Assembly: GCF_004683965.1 (NCBI RefSeq) | Contig: NZ_CP038436.1 | Coordinates: 2,790,001 to 2,854,000, forward strand | Direction of reading: 5' to 3' | DNA length: 64,000 bases | Origin: Nocardioides seonyuensis | Lineage (GTDB): Bacteria > Actinomycetota > Actinomycetes > Propionibacteriales > Nocardioidaceae | Shown here: positions 15,178 through 23,829 of the stretch, piece by piece | Layout of the letters: each line of letters opens with the position of its first letter | Position numbering within the stretch: the stretch's first letter is position 1 | Translations under genes and position numbers: made by a program | Notes under the pieces: model-generated | Told to the model about the DNA's origin: nothing | The model's database searches: none | Seen by the model: only the letters and a program-made list of their open reading frames with translations

Positions 15178-18149
15178 GTGACATGAGCGGCGACTTCCAG
15201 CGGCCGAGGCCCGCAGCGCGTCCGGCAGCAGCGCCCTCGCGCAGGTCACGCAGCCTGGTCATCACCGCCGGCGTCCTGGTGGCCATGTTCATGCTGCTCA
15301 GCGCGTTCGCGAGCTTCTGGACCGAGCGGCTCTGGTTCGCCTCGGTCGGCTACAGCGGGGTCTTCTCGACGCTGCTGTGGACGCGGATCGGTCTGTTCCT
15401 CGTCTTCGGCGGCGTGATGGCCGCCACCGTCGCGGTCACCATCGCCCTCGCCTATCGGTTCCGGCCGGTCCTGTGGCCGGCGATGCCGGGGATGGCCGAC
15501 GACGGCCTGGACCGCTACCGCCAGGTCATCGCGCCCAGGGTCGGCTGGATGGTCGCGGGCATCTCGATCCTGATGGGCCTCTTCGCCGGGGCCTCGGCCT
15601 CGGGGCAGTGGCGCAGCTACTCGCTGTGGCGCAACAGCCAGCCGTTCGGCACGAATGACCCCTACTTCGAGAAGGACGCCGGCTTCTACGTCTTCGAGCT
15701 TCCCTGGTGGCACTACCTCACCGACTACGTCATGGCGCTCGCAGTCATCGGCCTCATGGCGACGCTGCTGGTCAACTACCTGTTCGGCGGCATCCGACTC
15801 TCGGCACGGCCGGGCGACCGGCTGAGCAGCGCGGCAGCCGTCCAGCTCTCGGTGCTGCTGGCCGTCTTCGTGATCGCCAAGGCGGTCGACTACTGGTTGG
15901 ACCGCTACGACCTCGTCGTCTCCAGCGGCAGCATCTTCACCGGCATGGGATACACCGACGACAAGGCCGTGCTGCCGGCCAAGGAGATCCTCGCCGGCAT
16001 CGCGATCGTGTGCGCACTGCTGTTCCTCGCCAACATCTGGCGCCGCACGTGGCTGCTGCCCTCGCTGGGCGTGGCGCTGTTCGCGCTCTCGGCGATCGTG
16101 CTCGGCCTCATCGTGCCCGGCGTCGTCCAGGGGGTGCAGGTCAACCCCAACGTGCCAGACCGCGAGGGGCCCTACATCAAGGCCAACATCGACGCCACGC
16201 GCCAGGCCTACCAGCTCGACACGATCGAGCGCGCCGACGTGTCTGGGGAGGCCATCTCGGGAGGTGGTCGGCTGTCCAGCCTCGACGGCATGACCGACAG
16301 CGTGCCGCTGGTGGACCCCAAGGTCGTGAGCGAGATCTTCGAGCAGCAGCAGCAGGTGCGCGCCTTCTACTCGGTCCGCGACGTGCTCGACGTGGACCGC
16401 TACGAGATCGACGGCCGCGACCGGGCGGTGGTCCTCGGGGTGCGCGAGCTCGACCAGAGCGGCCTGGCCGAGGGTGACCAGAACTGGTCCAACCTGCACA
16501 CCGTCTACACCCACGGCAACGGCGTGATCGCGGCCTACGCCAACCAGCGCCCCAAGGACAACAGCAGCCAGTCGCGCAGCGGCGTGGAGTGGGCCGAGGG
16601 CCAGGAGGCCGACGAGAGCGACCTCACCGAGCTCACTCCCGACGGCTACGAGACGCGCGTCTACTTCGGTGAGCTCAGCCCGAGCTACAGCATCGTCGGC
16701 CAGCCCGAGGGCGGTGACCCGGTCGAGCTCGACCTGCCCAAGGGAGACAGTGCCGAGGAGAGCGAGGAGATGACCTACGACGGCACCGGCGGTGTCGAGA
16801 TCGGCAGCCTCCCCGAGCAGCTCCTCTACGCCGTGAAGTTCGGCGAGCCCAACCTGCTGCTCTCGGGGCGCGTCCACGAGAACTCCCGCATCCTCTACGA
16901 CCGCAACCCGCGCACGATGGTGGAGAAGGTCGCGCCGTGGCTGACGGTCGACTCCGACCCCTACCCGGCGGTGATCGACGGTCGGATCCAGTGGATCCTC
17001 GACGGCTACACCGTCACCGACCGCTACCCGCTCTCGCAGCGCGAGTCCCTGGAGACGATGACCGAGGACTCCCTGCAGGACAACAACGGCTTCCAGACGC
17101 TCCCCACCGACGAGATCAACTACCTGCGCAACTCGGTCAAGGCGACCGTCGACGCCTACGACGGCACCGTGACGCTCTACGCGTGGGACGACACCGACCC
17201 GATCCTCAAGGCCTGGGACGGCGTGTTCCCCGGCGTGATCAAGTCCCGTGACGAGATCCCCGAGTCGCTCAAGCCCCACCTGCGCTATCCCGAGGACATG
17301 TTCAAGGCCCAGCGCTACCAGTACCAGCGCTACCACGAGACCGACGCCCAGGACTGGTTCAAGGGCTCCACGCGGCTCGAGGTGCCCAAGGACCCGCAGG
17401 CCGTCGACCGGCTCCAGCCGCCCTACCGCCTCTTCACCGACGTCGGTGAGGGCGAGACGTGGTCCCTCACCTCGGTCTACGTGCCTCGCGAGAAGGACAA
17501 CCTCGCCGCCTACATGGCGGTCAACAGCGACGCCACCGACGAGGAGAACTACGGCAAGATCTCCGTGCTCGAGCTGCCCAACGAGCGCACCGACGGTCCG
17601 CGACTGATCGCCAACGCACTCAGCAACGACGAGGAAGTGCGCGCCGAGCTGGTCTCGTTCACGACCAACGGCGACTCCAAGCCGGTGTTCGGCAACCTGC
17701 TGACGCTGCCCGTCCAGGACAGCTTCATGTACGTCCAGCCGCTCTACACCAAGCGGGCGGGGGAGTCGAGCTACCCGATCCTGCGGTTCGTGCTCGTCTC
17801 CTACAACGGCAACGTCGGGATCGGCACGACCCTGCGCGACGCCATCGCCGACTCACTTGGCGCATCGCCCGACGACGCCGAGGCGCAGGAGCCGAGCCCC
17901 GAGACGGGCGAGGAGCCCGCCGAGGAGCCCACCGAGGAGCCGTCCGAGGGCGCGACCGAGGAACCGACCGAGGCACCCGAGCTCCCCGAAGGCACCCAGG
18001 CCCGGATCCGGGAGCTGCTCGAGCGAGCAGACGCGGCGTTCGACGAAGCCGAGGAGGCGCAGCGAAACGGCAACACCGTCAAGTGGGCCCGCCTCACCGA
18101 GGAGGCCCGCCGGCTGATCGAGGAGGCCATCGAGATCTCGGGTCGCTGA
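15174..18149 (+). CDS. UPF0182 family large membrane protein
   Basis: 991 residues, the length of the mycobacterial homologue (about 990). The N-terminal third has about seven hydrophobic helices, the first at LVITAGVLVAMFMLLSAFA. The remainder is a large hydrophilic, probably extracytoplasmic domain (starting near VQVNPNVPDREGPYIKANID). After residue 905 comes an acidic EEP/EEPT repeat linker and a final coiled helix. Function is unknown. ATG 15174 overlaps the previous stop. It is the last gene of the protease-PPA1309-UPF0182 unit. Confidence 0.94.
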   Translation: MSDMSGDFQRPRPAARPAAAPSRRSRSLVITAGVLVAMFMLLSAFASFWTERLWFASVGYSGVFSTLLWTRIGLFLVFGGVMAATVAVTIALAYRFRPVLWPAMPGMADDGLDRYRQVIAPRVGWMVAGISILMGLFAGASASGQWRSYSLWRNSQPFGTNDPYFEKDAGFYVFELPWWHYLTDYVMALAVIGLMATLLVNYLFGGIRLSARPGDRLSSAAAVQLSVLLAVFVIAKAVDYWLDRYDLVVSSGSIFTGMGYTDDKAVLPAKEILAGIAIVCALLFLANIWRRTWLLPSLGVALFALSAIVLGLIVPGVVQGVQVNPNVPDREGPYIKANIDATRQAYQLDTIERADVSGEAISGGGRLSSLDGMTDSVPLVDPKVVSEIFEQQQQVRAFYSVRDVLDVDRYEIDGRDRAVVLGVRELDQSGLAEGDQNWSNLHTVYTHGNGVIAAYANQRPKDNSSQSRSGVEWAEGQEADESDLTELTPDGYETRVYFGELSPSYSIVGQPEGGDPVELDLPKGDSAEESEEMTYDGTGGVEIGSLPEQLLYAVKFGEPNLLLSGRVHENSRILYDRNPRTMVEKVAPWLTVDSDPYPAVIDGRIQWILDGYTVTDRYPLSQRESLETMTEDSLQDNNGFQTLPTDEINYLRNSVKATVDAYDGTVTLYAWDDTDPILKAWDGVFPGVIKSRDEIPESLKPHLRYPEDMFKAQRYQYQRYHETDAQDWFKGSTRLEVPKDPQAVDRLQPPYRLFTDVGEGETWSLTSVYVPREKDNLAAYMAVNSDATDEENYGKISVLELPNERTDGPRLIANALSNDEEVRAELVSFTTNGDSKPVFGNLLTLPVQDSFMYVQPLYTKRAGESSYPILRFVLVSYNGNVGIGTTLRDAIADSLGASPDDAEAQEPSPETGEEPAEEPTEEPSEGATEEPTEAPELPEGTQARIRELLERADAAFDEAEEAQRNGNTVKWARLTEEARRLIEEAIEISGR

Positions 18150-18156
18150 CCTCGAT

Positions 18157-18185
18157 TTGGGTCCCTCGTTCCATCCCTGTAAGGT
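18157..18185 (+). promoter_or_regulatory. Promoter of the initiator tRNA gene
   Basis: TTGGGT (18157-18162) and TAAGGT (18180-18185) are separated by 17 bases; transcription would begin about six bases before the tRNA 5' end. Confidence 0.6.
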
Positions 18186-18197
18186 TCCTCTCACCGA

Positions 18198-18274
18198 CGC
18201 GGGGTGGAGCAGCTCGGTAGCTCGCTGGGCTCATAACCCAGAGGTCGCAGGTTCAAATCCTGCCCCCGCTACCA
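18198..18274 (+). tRNA. Initiator tRNA-Met (CAT anticodon)
   Basis: A 77-base cloverleaf with anticodon CAT in the loop CTCATAA. Two initiator hallmarks are visible: an unpaired first base (C1 opposite T72) in the acceptor stem and three consecutive G-C pairs (GGG/CCC) in the anticodon stem. CCA is encoded. Its 3' half (18238-18272) is the integration site of the adjacent genomic island and is duplicated at 37,651. Confidence 0.97.
18238..18272. repeat. Left attachment site (attL) in the tRNA 3' half
   Basis: A 35-base segment covering the anticodon-stem end, variable loop, T-arm and acceptor 3' strand of the initiator tRNA. It is identical to 37651-37685; the sequences diverge immediately after (CAAA here, AAAG there). 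Confidence 0.9.
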
Positions 18275-18276
18275 AA

Positions 18277-18310
18277 TTCAGGCTCGGAATCTACGGATTC
18301 CGAGCCTGAA
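18277..18310 (+). terminator. Hairpin terminator after the tRNA, supplied by the island
   Basis: A 15-bp perfect stem (18277-18291 with 18296-18310, four-base loop) directly after the tRNA CCA. It lies inside the island, so it replaces the original tRNA terminator, which is now at 37692-37726. Confidence 0.75.
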
Positions 18311-18441
18311 AGCATTTAGAGATTTGATCAAGTGTCCAGAAACGGCTGAGTTATCCGGACCAACCACGTCCCCGCTTCGCGTCGTAGTCGTCGGCCTTTG
18401 CTGAGCGCGTGACGCTGACGGCCCGCTGGTCGGTTGTCGCC

Positions 18442-19368
18442 ATGACTGACCTCACTACCACCACCGCCCGCGACCCCCTGCCCGAGTGGCGCCTCGCGCT
18501 CACCTCCGAGCGCAAGAGCCCCAAGACGATCGCCCTCTACCTCGACGCCGTCGGCCGCTACCTGACCTGGACCGAGACCCAGGACCTGCCGCCGATGCGA
18601 CGCACCAGCCTGCAGACCTGGATCACGACCATGCTGGATGCCGGTCGGTCGCCCAGCACGGCGCGGATCCGGCAACAGGCCGTGCGCCGCTACGCTGCCT
18701 GGCTTCTCGCAGTCGGGCACCTGGATGGTGCCCCGTTCCAGGGCATGACCTCGCCCAAGCTGGACCAGCCCGTGGTCGACCCGCTCACTGTCGCCCAGGT
18801 CCGCGCGCTCCTGCAGACCTGCCAGCCGGAGGCCGCCGACGTTCCCGCGACGGCGCGTCCGCTACGGCACGCCCGCGACGAGGCAATCATCCGGCTGATG
18901 GCCGAGACCGGGATCCGGCTCAGCGAGGTCATCGCCCTCACCGCGGGCGACCTCGACCTCGCGACTGGCCTCGTCACGATCCGGCGCGGCAAGGGCGGCC
19001 GCGGCCGCGTCATCCCCATCGGCCAGGCCACAGCTACCGCGATCCGCACCTACCTCGCCGTTCGCACCACCCAGCCCCATGCCGATCGCGAAGAACTCTG
19101 GCTCGGCGAACGTCGCTGCGGGCTCGCCGCCGACGCCCTCTACCGCTCCCTGCGCCGACGCGCCGAACGAGCCGGCATCACCGGGTTCCGACCCCACCGA
19201 CTGCGCCACACCGCGGCCCACCGCTGGCTGGCCGCCGGCGGCTCCGAGTCCGGCCTGATGGCCATGGCCGGCTGGACCCGCGTCGAGATGCTCATCCGCT
19301 ACACCCGCGCCAACGCCAGCGAACGCGCCGCCGCCGAAGCCCGGCGTCCCGACCTCGGGAACCTGTGA
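18442..19368 (+). CDS. Tyrosine recombinase / site-specific integrase
   Basis: 308 residues with an N-terminal SAM-like core-binding domain (about 10-105) and a C-terminal catalytic domain. Catalytic positions visible are R159 (GIRLSEV), K184 (RRGKGGRGR), H252 and R255 (PHRLRH), W278 in the place of the fifth His/Trp, and the nucleophile Y287 (IRYTRA). It lies about 170 bases from the tRNA target and is the likely enzyme for island integration and excision. Size and layout resemble XerC-like integrases more than large phage or ICE integrases. No excisionase gene is obvious. Confidence 0.9.
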   Translation: MTDLTTTTARDPLPEWRLALTSERKSPKTIALYLDAVGRYLTWTETQDLPPMRRTSLQTWITTMLDAGRSPSTARIRQQAVRRYAAWLLAVGHLDGAPFQGMTSPKLDQPVVDPLTVAQVRALLQTCQPEAADVPATARPLRHARDEAIIRLMAETGIRLSEVIALTAGDLDLATGLVTIRRGKGGRGRVIPIGQATATAIRTYLAVRTTQPHADREELWLGERRCGLAADALYRSLRRRAERAGITGFRPHRLRHTAAHRWLAAGGSESGLMAMAGWTRVEMLIRYTRANASERAAAEARRPDLGNL

Positions 19369-19474
19369 ACGCGTTGGAGCCTCGGGAGAGCGGAAGAAGA
19401 CCCACCCGAAGATTGAAACGCTCCGTTTGCTTCGAGTATTGCGAATTCGTGCCCGCCTCGAGAAAAGAAGCACC

Positions 19475-19812
19475 ATGACCGCATTGGCCACTCGTCCCGT
19501 CCAACCCCGGCAGCGCCGCCGTCGCGCCGCGCCGCACGTCAAGGACGACCTCGCCACCCACCCCGACAGCGTCATCCGACTCCTCCCGGCCGCGACCCCA
19601 AGGAGACGCTTGTTGTGCTGGCGCACGTCGAGCTCGCCACCCAGCAGGCCGCAGAGCTCCTCAACGTCAGCCGGCCCTGCCTCATCGGTCTGCTCGCCGC
19701 CGGCGACCACGAGTACCGCAAGGTCGGCAAGCACCCGGATCAAGGCCAGCCCCTGATGGTCTACATGGCCGTGATGAACAGGGGCCGCCCCGCGACGCCG
19801 CCGACGGACTGA
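19475..19812 (+). pseudogene. Excisionase-type antitoxin gene, frameshifted
   Basis: The first frame reads MTALATRPVQPRQRR...HVKDDLATHPDSVIRLLP. Near 19,595 the homologous sequence continues in another frame as DPKETLVVLAHVELATQQAA, then ELLNVSRPCLIGLLAAG and GQPLMVYMAVM. This order, with a helix-turn-helix of the excisionase type, is that of antitoxins paired with PIN-domain toxins. At least one frameshift breaks it, and part of the middle region seems deleted compared with typical family members. A decayed PIN gene follows directly, supporting the identification. Confidence 0.75.
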
Positions 19813-19829
19813 CCAGGAGAAGGGCGTGC

Positions 19830-20079
19830 TTGACGGTGCTGTTCGTCGTCCTCTGCGACGCAGACGTGCTCTACCCGAGCATCTCCGGGACTCGCTGATG
19901 GGCATTGGCCGAGACGGGCTCGTCCAGGCGGAGGGGATGGACTAGATCCTCGACCAGGTCTTCCCAACCTCGTCGCGAGCCGACCCGGCCTCGACCCGCA
20001 GAAGCGTGCCCGTACGCGTGAGCTCATGAACCGTGCCGTCCGTGACTGCTTGGTGTCTGTCGGTGCCCATGCCTTCTTA
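19830..20079 (+). pseudogene. PIN-domain (VapC-like) toxin remnant
   Basis: A TTG-started frame gives LTVLFVVLCDADVLYPSI, with the first catalytic Asp of a PIN domain (CDADVLYP), then hits a stop. Shifting frame gives RDSLMGIGRDGLVQAEGMD, a TAG stop, then ILDQVF. Another shift gives NLVASRPGLDPQKRARTREL and MNRAVRDCLV. The order matches the first 80 or so residues of a PIN toxin; the C-terminal half is missing. At least two frameshifts and one in-frame stop make it non-functional. Confidence 0.75.
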
Positions 20080-20616
20080 GCTGCCGCTTCGCATCCGGAT
20101 TGCCAGCCGCCGGTTCCACCAGCCCGGCTGGGCGGCCGCTTGCGCCAGCAGACGGTCGTACTCGCGCGGTGTCAGCCAGCGCAGTGCCGGTACGGCGACG
20201 AGGCCGGCCGCGAGCGCCCACGGCCAGGCGCTGAGGTTCTCGACCAGTCCGCCCACGACGGCCACGGCCGACACCTGGAGCACCATGTTGTAGGGAACGA
20301 TCAACACGCCCTCGATCCCCTCGCACTCCACCAGCCAGGGGAGTCCGTGCCAGGTCGCCCGCGGCCAGCTCGCATAGTGCGAGATCACCGCGGCCGCGAA
20401 CAGCCCGTTCGCGGCCGCGAACCTACGGTCTCCGCGCGGGCCAGGGAGACGACCGGCGGTCCGGTAGGCGCCGGCGGTCGCCAGGGCGTACCCCGCGACG
20501 GCGGGCCGCACGCCGATCCGCGGGGCACCCGGCACCCCGACCCCGACGGCTAGCTCGTAGCCGAGGTGGCTGGCCACGGCGACTATCCCGAGCCGGGTCC
20601 AGCGACGGTAGGGCAT
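20077..20616 (-). CDS. Hypothetical membrane protein
   Basis: 179 residues with several hydrophobic stretches (for example VAVASHLGYELAVGVGV, VSAVAVVGGLV, WALAAGLVAVPAL), so probably four or five membrane helices. The N-terminus (MPYRRWTRLG) is basic, suggesting a cytoplasmic start. I do not recognise the family. The gene ends against the PIN-toxin remnant and lies in the island between the toxin-antitoxin debris and the first P450 gene. No ribosome binding site is strong enough to confirm the start. Confidence 0.55.
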   Translation of the reverse strand: MPYRRWTRLGIVAVASHLGYELAVGVGVPGAPRIGVRPAVAGYALATAGAYRTAGRLPGPRGDRRFAAANGLFAAAVISHYASWPRATWHGLPWLVECEGIEGVLIVPYNMVLQVSAVAVVGGLVENLSAWPWALAAGLVAVPALRWLTPREYDRLLAQAAAQPGWWNRRLAIRMRSGS

Positions 20617-20976
20617 GCGTCTCAGGGTACCCGCGCGGCTACTGGTCAGCGGACGTTCTCGGACCGGGACAGGAGTCTGCACTCGCGCGTGTGCGGACCG
20701 GCGGAGTGGTCGACCAGACCGTGACGAAACGGCGGCGAAGTTGACGTTCGCACAGGGTCGTGACCACAGCATTCCCGGAGCGTCTCGACGGCATGCCGCA
20801 GCCCTCGATGACCGTGCCCTCCCAGTCTTGGAGGTCGCCGTAGGTGCTTGGCTCCGCTCTGCGGTGGACGACCCGTGCCAGGAGCCAGCGGAGCGTCTGC
20901 GACGTCCTCGGTGTCGAGGACACGGTGCGGGTCGATCGCGGATCGTCTCGTATGTCGTCCGTTCCGCGTTGGGCGT
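20617..20976. other. 360 bases without a recognisable gene
   Basis: Only short frames without family features are seen on either strand. No repeat or clear hairpin is visible. Confidence 0.5.
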
Positions 20977-22155
20977 CTACTGCATGGGCAGCGAGATGTA
21001 GCCCCGGATCGGGCCGGAGTGGAGCCTGACGGCCGCGTCGAGGTCGACGTCCCAGTCAGGACGGCGAGTCAGCAGTGTCTGGAGAGCGATGCGTGCTTCG
21101 AGGCGGGCCAAGGATGCGCCGAGGCAGAAGTGGATGCCGCGTCCGAAGGCAACCTGTCGTTCGGGGTGCCGGTTGACGTCGAAGCGGTCTGCGTGGGGAA
21201 AGGCGTGATCGTCGCGGTTGGCCGAACCGAAGAGAAGCAGCACCGTGTCACCGGTCTGCATGCTTTCCCCGTGCAGCTCCACCGGCGCGGTGAGGGTTCG
21301 CGCGAGGCCCTGGACGGGTGAGTCGAAGCGAAGTAGTTCCTCGACCGCGGCCGGCACGAGTTCTGGGTCGTCCGCCAGCTGCTGTCGGACATCGGGGTGC
21401 TGGGCGAGCACCACGGCGCTGTTGGAGAGTAGGTTGGTGGTGGTCTCGTGCCCGGCGACGAGCAGCAGCAGGCAGAACCCGAGCAGCTCTTCTTCGCTGA
21501 GGTACTCGCCGTCGACTTCGGCCTGGACGAGTGCCGTCATGAGGTCGTCTTGAGGGTGCGCGCGTCGCTCGGCGAGGAAGGCTGTGAAGTACTCGTAGAG
21601 CGCGGCGGCGGCATCCAGCCCGGCGCCGAACTCTCCTCGGACAGGATTCGACTGGATCAGCGTGGTGGACCATGCCCGGAACTGATCACGGTCGTCACGC
21701 GGAACGCCGAGCATGTCCGCGATGACGATGGCGGGAAGCGGGCCGGCGAACCCGGAGACGAACTCCCAATTGCCTGCCTCCGGAGTTTGGTCGAGGAGGT
21801 CCTTGACCAAGGTCTCGATGTGCGGCTCGAGCGCTGCGATGCGACGCGGGGTGAAGGCTCGACTGACGATCTGGCGCAGCTGGGTGTGCCGGGGTGGATC
21901 GCTCATGATGAGCATCGGCAGGAACAGTTCCGTCATGTCGACCCCGGGTGGGGTTGGGAAGATGCCCGACGCTGAGGAGTACGTCGCCGGGTCGGCCAGG
22001 GCGGCGGAGACGTCGTCGTACCGGCTGAGTACCCACGAGTTGGCCTCGCGCGACCAGTGGGCCGGGGAGTTGGCCCGCAGCTCTCGGTAGACGGGATAGG
22101 GGTCAGCTATCACCTCGGCGTCGAACGGGCTGTAGGTCAGTGGCTGATCGCTCAT
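20977..22155 (-). CDS. Cytochrome P450 (soluble bacterial type)
   Basis: 392 residues, a normal length for class I bacterial P450s. The I-helix motif AGHETT (234-239), the ExxR pair E273-R276 and the heme loop FGRGIHFCLG with C344 are all present. AAGGAG lies before the ATG at 22155. It is divergent from a TetR gene (22385), the usual arrangement for a repressor controlling a P450. No ferredoxin gene is adjacent; the ferredoxin and reductase at 32-35 kb in the same island could serve it. The substrate cannot be read from sequence. Confidence 0.93.
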   Translation of the reverse strand: MSDQPLTYSPFDAEVIADPYPVYRELRANSPAHWSREANSWVLSRYDDVSAALADPATYSSASGIFPTPPGVDMTELFLPMLIMSDPPRHTQLRQIVSRAFTPRRIAALEPHIETLVKDLLDQTPEAGNWEFVSGFAGPLPAIVIADMLGVPRDDRDQFRAWSTTLIQSNPVRGEFGAGLDAAAALYEYFTAFLAERRAHPQDDLMTALVQAEVDGEYLSEEELLGFCLLLLVAGHETTTNLLSNSAVVLAQHPDVRQQLADDPELVPAAVEELLRFDSPVQGLARTLTAPVELHGESMQTGDTVLLLFGSANRDDHAFPHADRFDVNRHPERQVAFGRGIHFCLGASLARLEARIALQTLLTRRPDWDVDLDAAVRLHSGPIRGYISLPMQ

Positions 22156-22284
22156 CAGACATCTCCTTCGCGGTCGATCCTTCATCCGCGGCCCTCGGCT
22201 GTGATCGATGTCGAGTACGGACAGTGGGCGGGGGCGACGAGCGTGCCGCCCACCGAACGTCGCTCGGTTGGCCGCGTCATCTTC

Positions 22285-22320
22285 CGAACTCTTGGTTTGT
22301 ATTGTGAGTACAACATACGA
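22285..22320. promoter_or_regulatory. Candidate operator between the P450 and TetR genes
   Basis: An AT-rich patch contains the short inverted repeat TTGT-GAGT-ACAA (22302-22313), flanked by near-symmetric TAT/ATA bases. It lies in the divergent intergenic region, where a TetR operator is expected. Confidence 0.35.
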
Positions 22321-22384
22321 TGTCGCGTAGGTCGAGACCCGCGACCTCACCGAGATCGACGGCACCCGAACGGAGACGTGGGGG

Positions 22385-23011
22385 ATGAGGAAGCTTCCGG
22401 CGAAGTTGGCCAGTCAGCTCTACGGGGCGGCGGAGCTGATCGCGGAGCGCGGTCTGGACGGCACCAAGATCGAAGACATCGCTGAGGCCACGGGCATCCC
22501 CAAGGCCACGATCTACTATCACCTCGACGGCAAGAATGCCGTGCTGGAGTTTCTCCTCGGCGACCTGTTGGACATGATCGCCGGGGCGGTCGGGGTTGCG
22601 GTAGCGAGTGAGGAGAATGCTCGGACCCGACTGGAGGCGGCTGTGCTGGCGCAGCTGGGCGTGATGCTCGAGCACCCGTCCTTGTGTCGGGCACTGGTCG
22701 GCGACCTTGGACGCGCGACCCGGCTGCCCGAGTTGGCGGCGGCACTGCGGACTGCCTTCTACGAACCGATCGAGCAACTATTGGCTGAGGGTGTCTCCGA
22801 CGGGTCGCTGCGCCAGGTCGCCGATCCGGGCGCCGTGGCCTTGAGCGTCTTCGGTGCCATCACCGTCGCTGGCCTCAGCGCGGCCGTCGAGGGGCCGTCC
22901 GCCGACCCATCCGCCGACGCATCGCGTTTCTCTGCCGCGGTCAGCGAGCTGGTCCTCGACGGTCTCGCGACACCTGCCAGTCGCGTTCAGCGGCGGGGTG
23001 AAGCGCTGTGA
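22385..23011 (+). CDS. TetR-family transcription regulator
   Basis: 208 residues with the N-terminal TetR helix-turn-helix TKIEDIAEATGIPKATIYYH (about 27-46) and an all-helical ligand domain. It is divergent from the P450 gene and overlaps the downstream thioesterase by four bases, so it probably controls both. There is a short repeated PSADPSADASR loop near the C-terminus. The inducer is unknown; the neighbouring thioesterase hints at an acyl-CoA or similar hydrophobic ligand. Confidence 0.88.
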   Translation: MRKLPAKLASQLYGAAELIAERGLDGTKIEDIAEATGIPKATIYYHLDGKNAVLEFLLGDLLDMIAGAVGVAVASEENARTRLEAAVLAQLGVMLEHPSLCRALVGDLGRATRLPELAAALRTAFYEPIEQLLAEGVSDGSLRQVADPGAVALSVFGAITVAGLSAAVEGPSADPSADASRFSAAVSELVLDGLATPASRVQRRGEAL

Positions 23012-23496
23012 GCAGCATGGAGGAGCTCCTCGCCAGCTGGAACGAGAAGTTCCGGCTGCACGCTGATGGTGCTCAGCTTCCGCCGCACCACACCCACTGC
23101 CTCGCCTGTGGACCCGACAACCCGCACGGCCACCACCTCACCGTCAATCGTCGAGGAGAGGAGGTGCACGCGACCCACGTCTTCGATGAACGTCATGTCG
23201 GCGCACCCGGGATCGCCCACGGTGGTGCCGTAGCAACCGTCTTCGACGACCTCTTCGGGTTCCTGCTCTACCTCACGGGCGGTCCTGCGGTGACCCGGAA
23301 GCTGGAGGTGCTCTACGACTCACCGGTCATCCTCGGCACTACCTACGACCTCGCGGCCAGGGTCGTCCGCACAGAAGGGCGCAAGCTCTTCATGGAAGCC
23401 GACATGAAGCAGCTCGGAGGGTCACGTGTCGCCTCCGCCTCGGCCCTCTTCCTTTCTGTGGACGTGACCCACTTCAACCAGGGCTTGCCAATCTGA
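23008..23496 (+). CDS. PaaI-family hotdog thioesterase
   Basis: 162 residues. The N-terminal HCLACGPDNPHG and the hotdog helix GIAHGGAVATVFDDLFG are typical of PaaI-like acyl-CoA thioesterases, where the Asp in the helix activates water. The GTG start lies in the stop codon region of tetR (GTGA overlap), so the pair is translationally coupled. It would hydrolyse a CoA ester linked to whatever the divergent P450 pathway produces. The substrate is unknown. Confidence 0.85.
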   Translation: MSSMEELLASWNEKFRLHADGAQLPPHHTHCLACGPDNPHGHHLTVNRRGEEVHATHVFDERHVGAPGIAHGGAVATVFDDLFGFLLYLTGGPAVTRKLEVLYDSPVILGTTYDLAARVVRTEGRKLFMEADMKQLGGSRVASASALFLSVDVTHFNQGLPI

Positions 23497-23829
23497 CGCA
23501 GACAGTCCGGCGCCGTTCTTCCGGACCAGAGGGTTCCGAGCCGCGCTCGTGGGGGCCGCTCGATCCCACCGCGCAAGTGCACCTTCTGGGCGCCACGCAC
23601 CAACAACGTCAGCTCCTGCTCGATTGTCTCCACCGAGACCAGCTCGCCCTCCGCTTTTTGTTGCATGTAGCACCCATACCGCTAGCCGAGGGGGAATCCT
23701 GCTCTGTCTCTTGCGCCATAGCCGGGGACGCCTGCGCAGGCGCCGCGACCCACGGGTGGCGGTGGGGAGGCTGCAAGCCGACGCGGGTCGAAGATAGGGC
23801 CGAGTGTCCGCGGGCAGACGGACGCCGTG
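23497..23829. other. 333 bases without a recognisable gene
   Basis: The stretch lies between the convergent thioesterase and TetR genes. No conserved frame, repeat or strong hairpin is seen. Confidence 0.5.

Noticed and set aside
15246..17336. Minus-strand open frame of 696 codons inside the UPF0182 gene
   Set aside because: It is a shadow of a conserved 991-residue gene, with no ribosome binding site or recognised domain.
17880..18000. DNA tandem repeat
   Set aside because: The GAGGAGCC-type repeats encode the acidic EEP-rich linker of the UPF0182 protein and need no other explanation.
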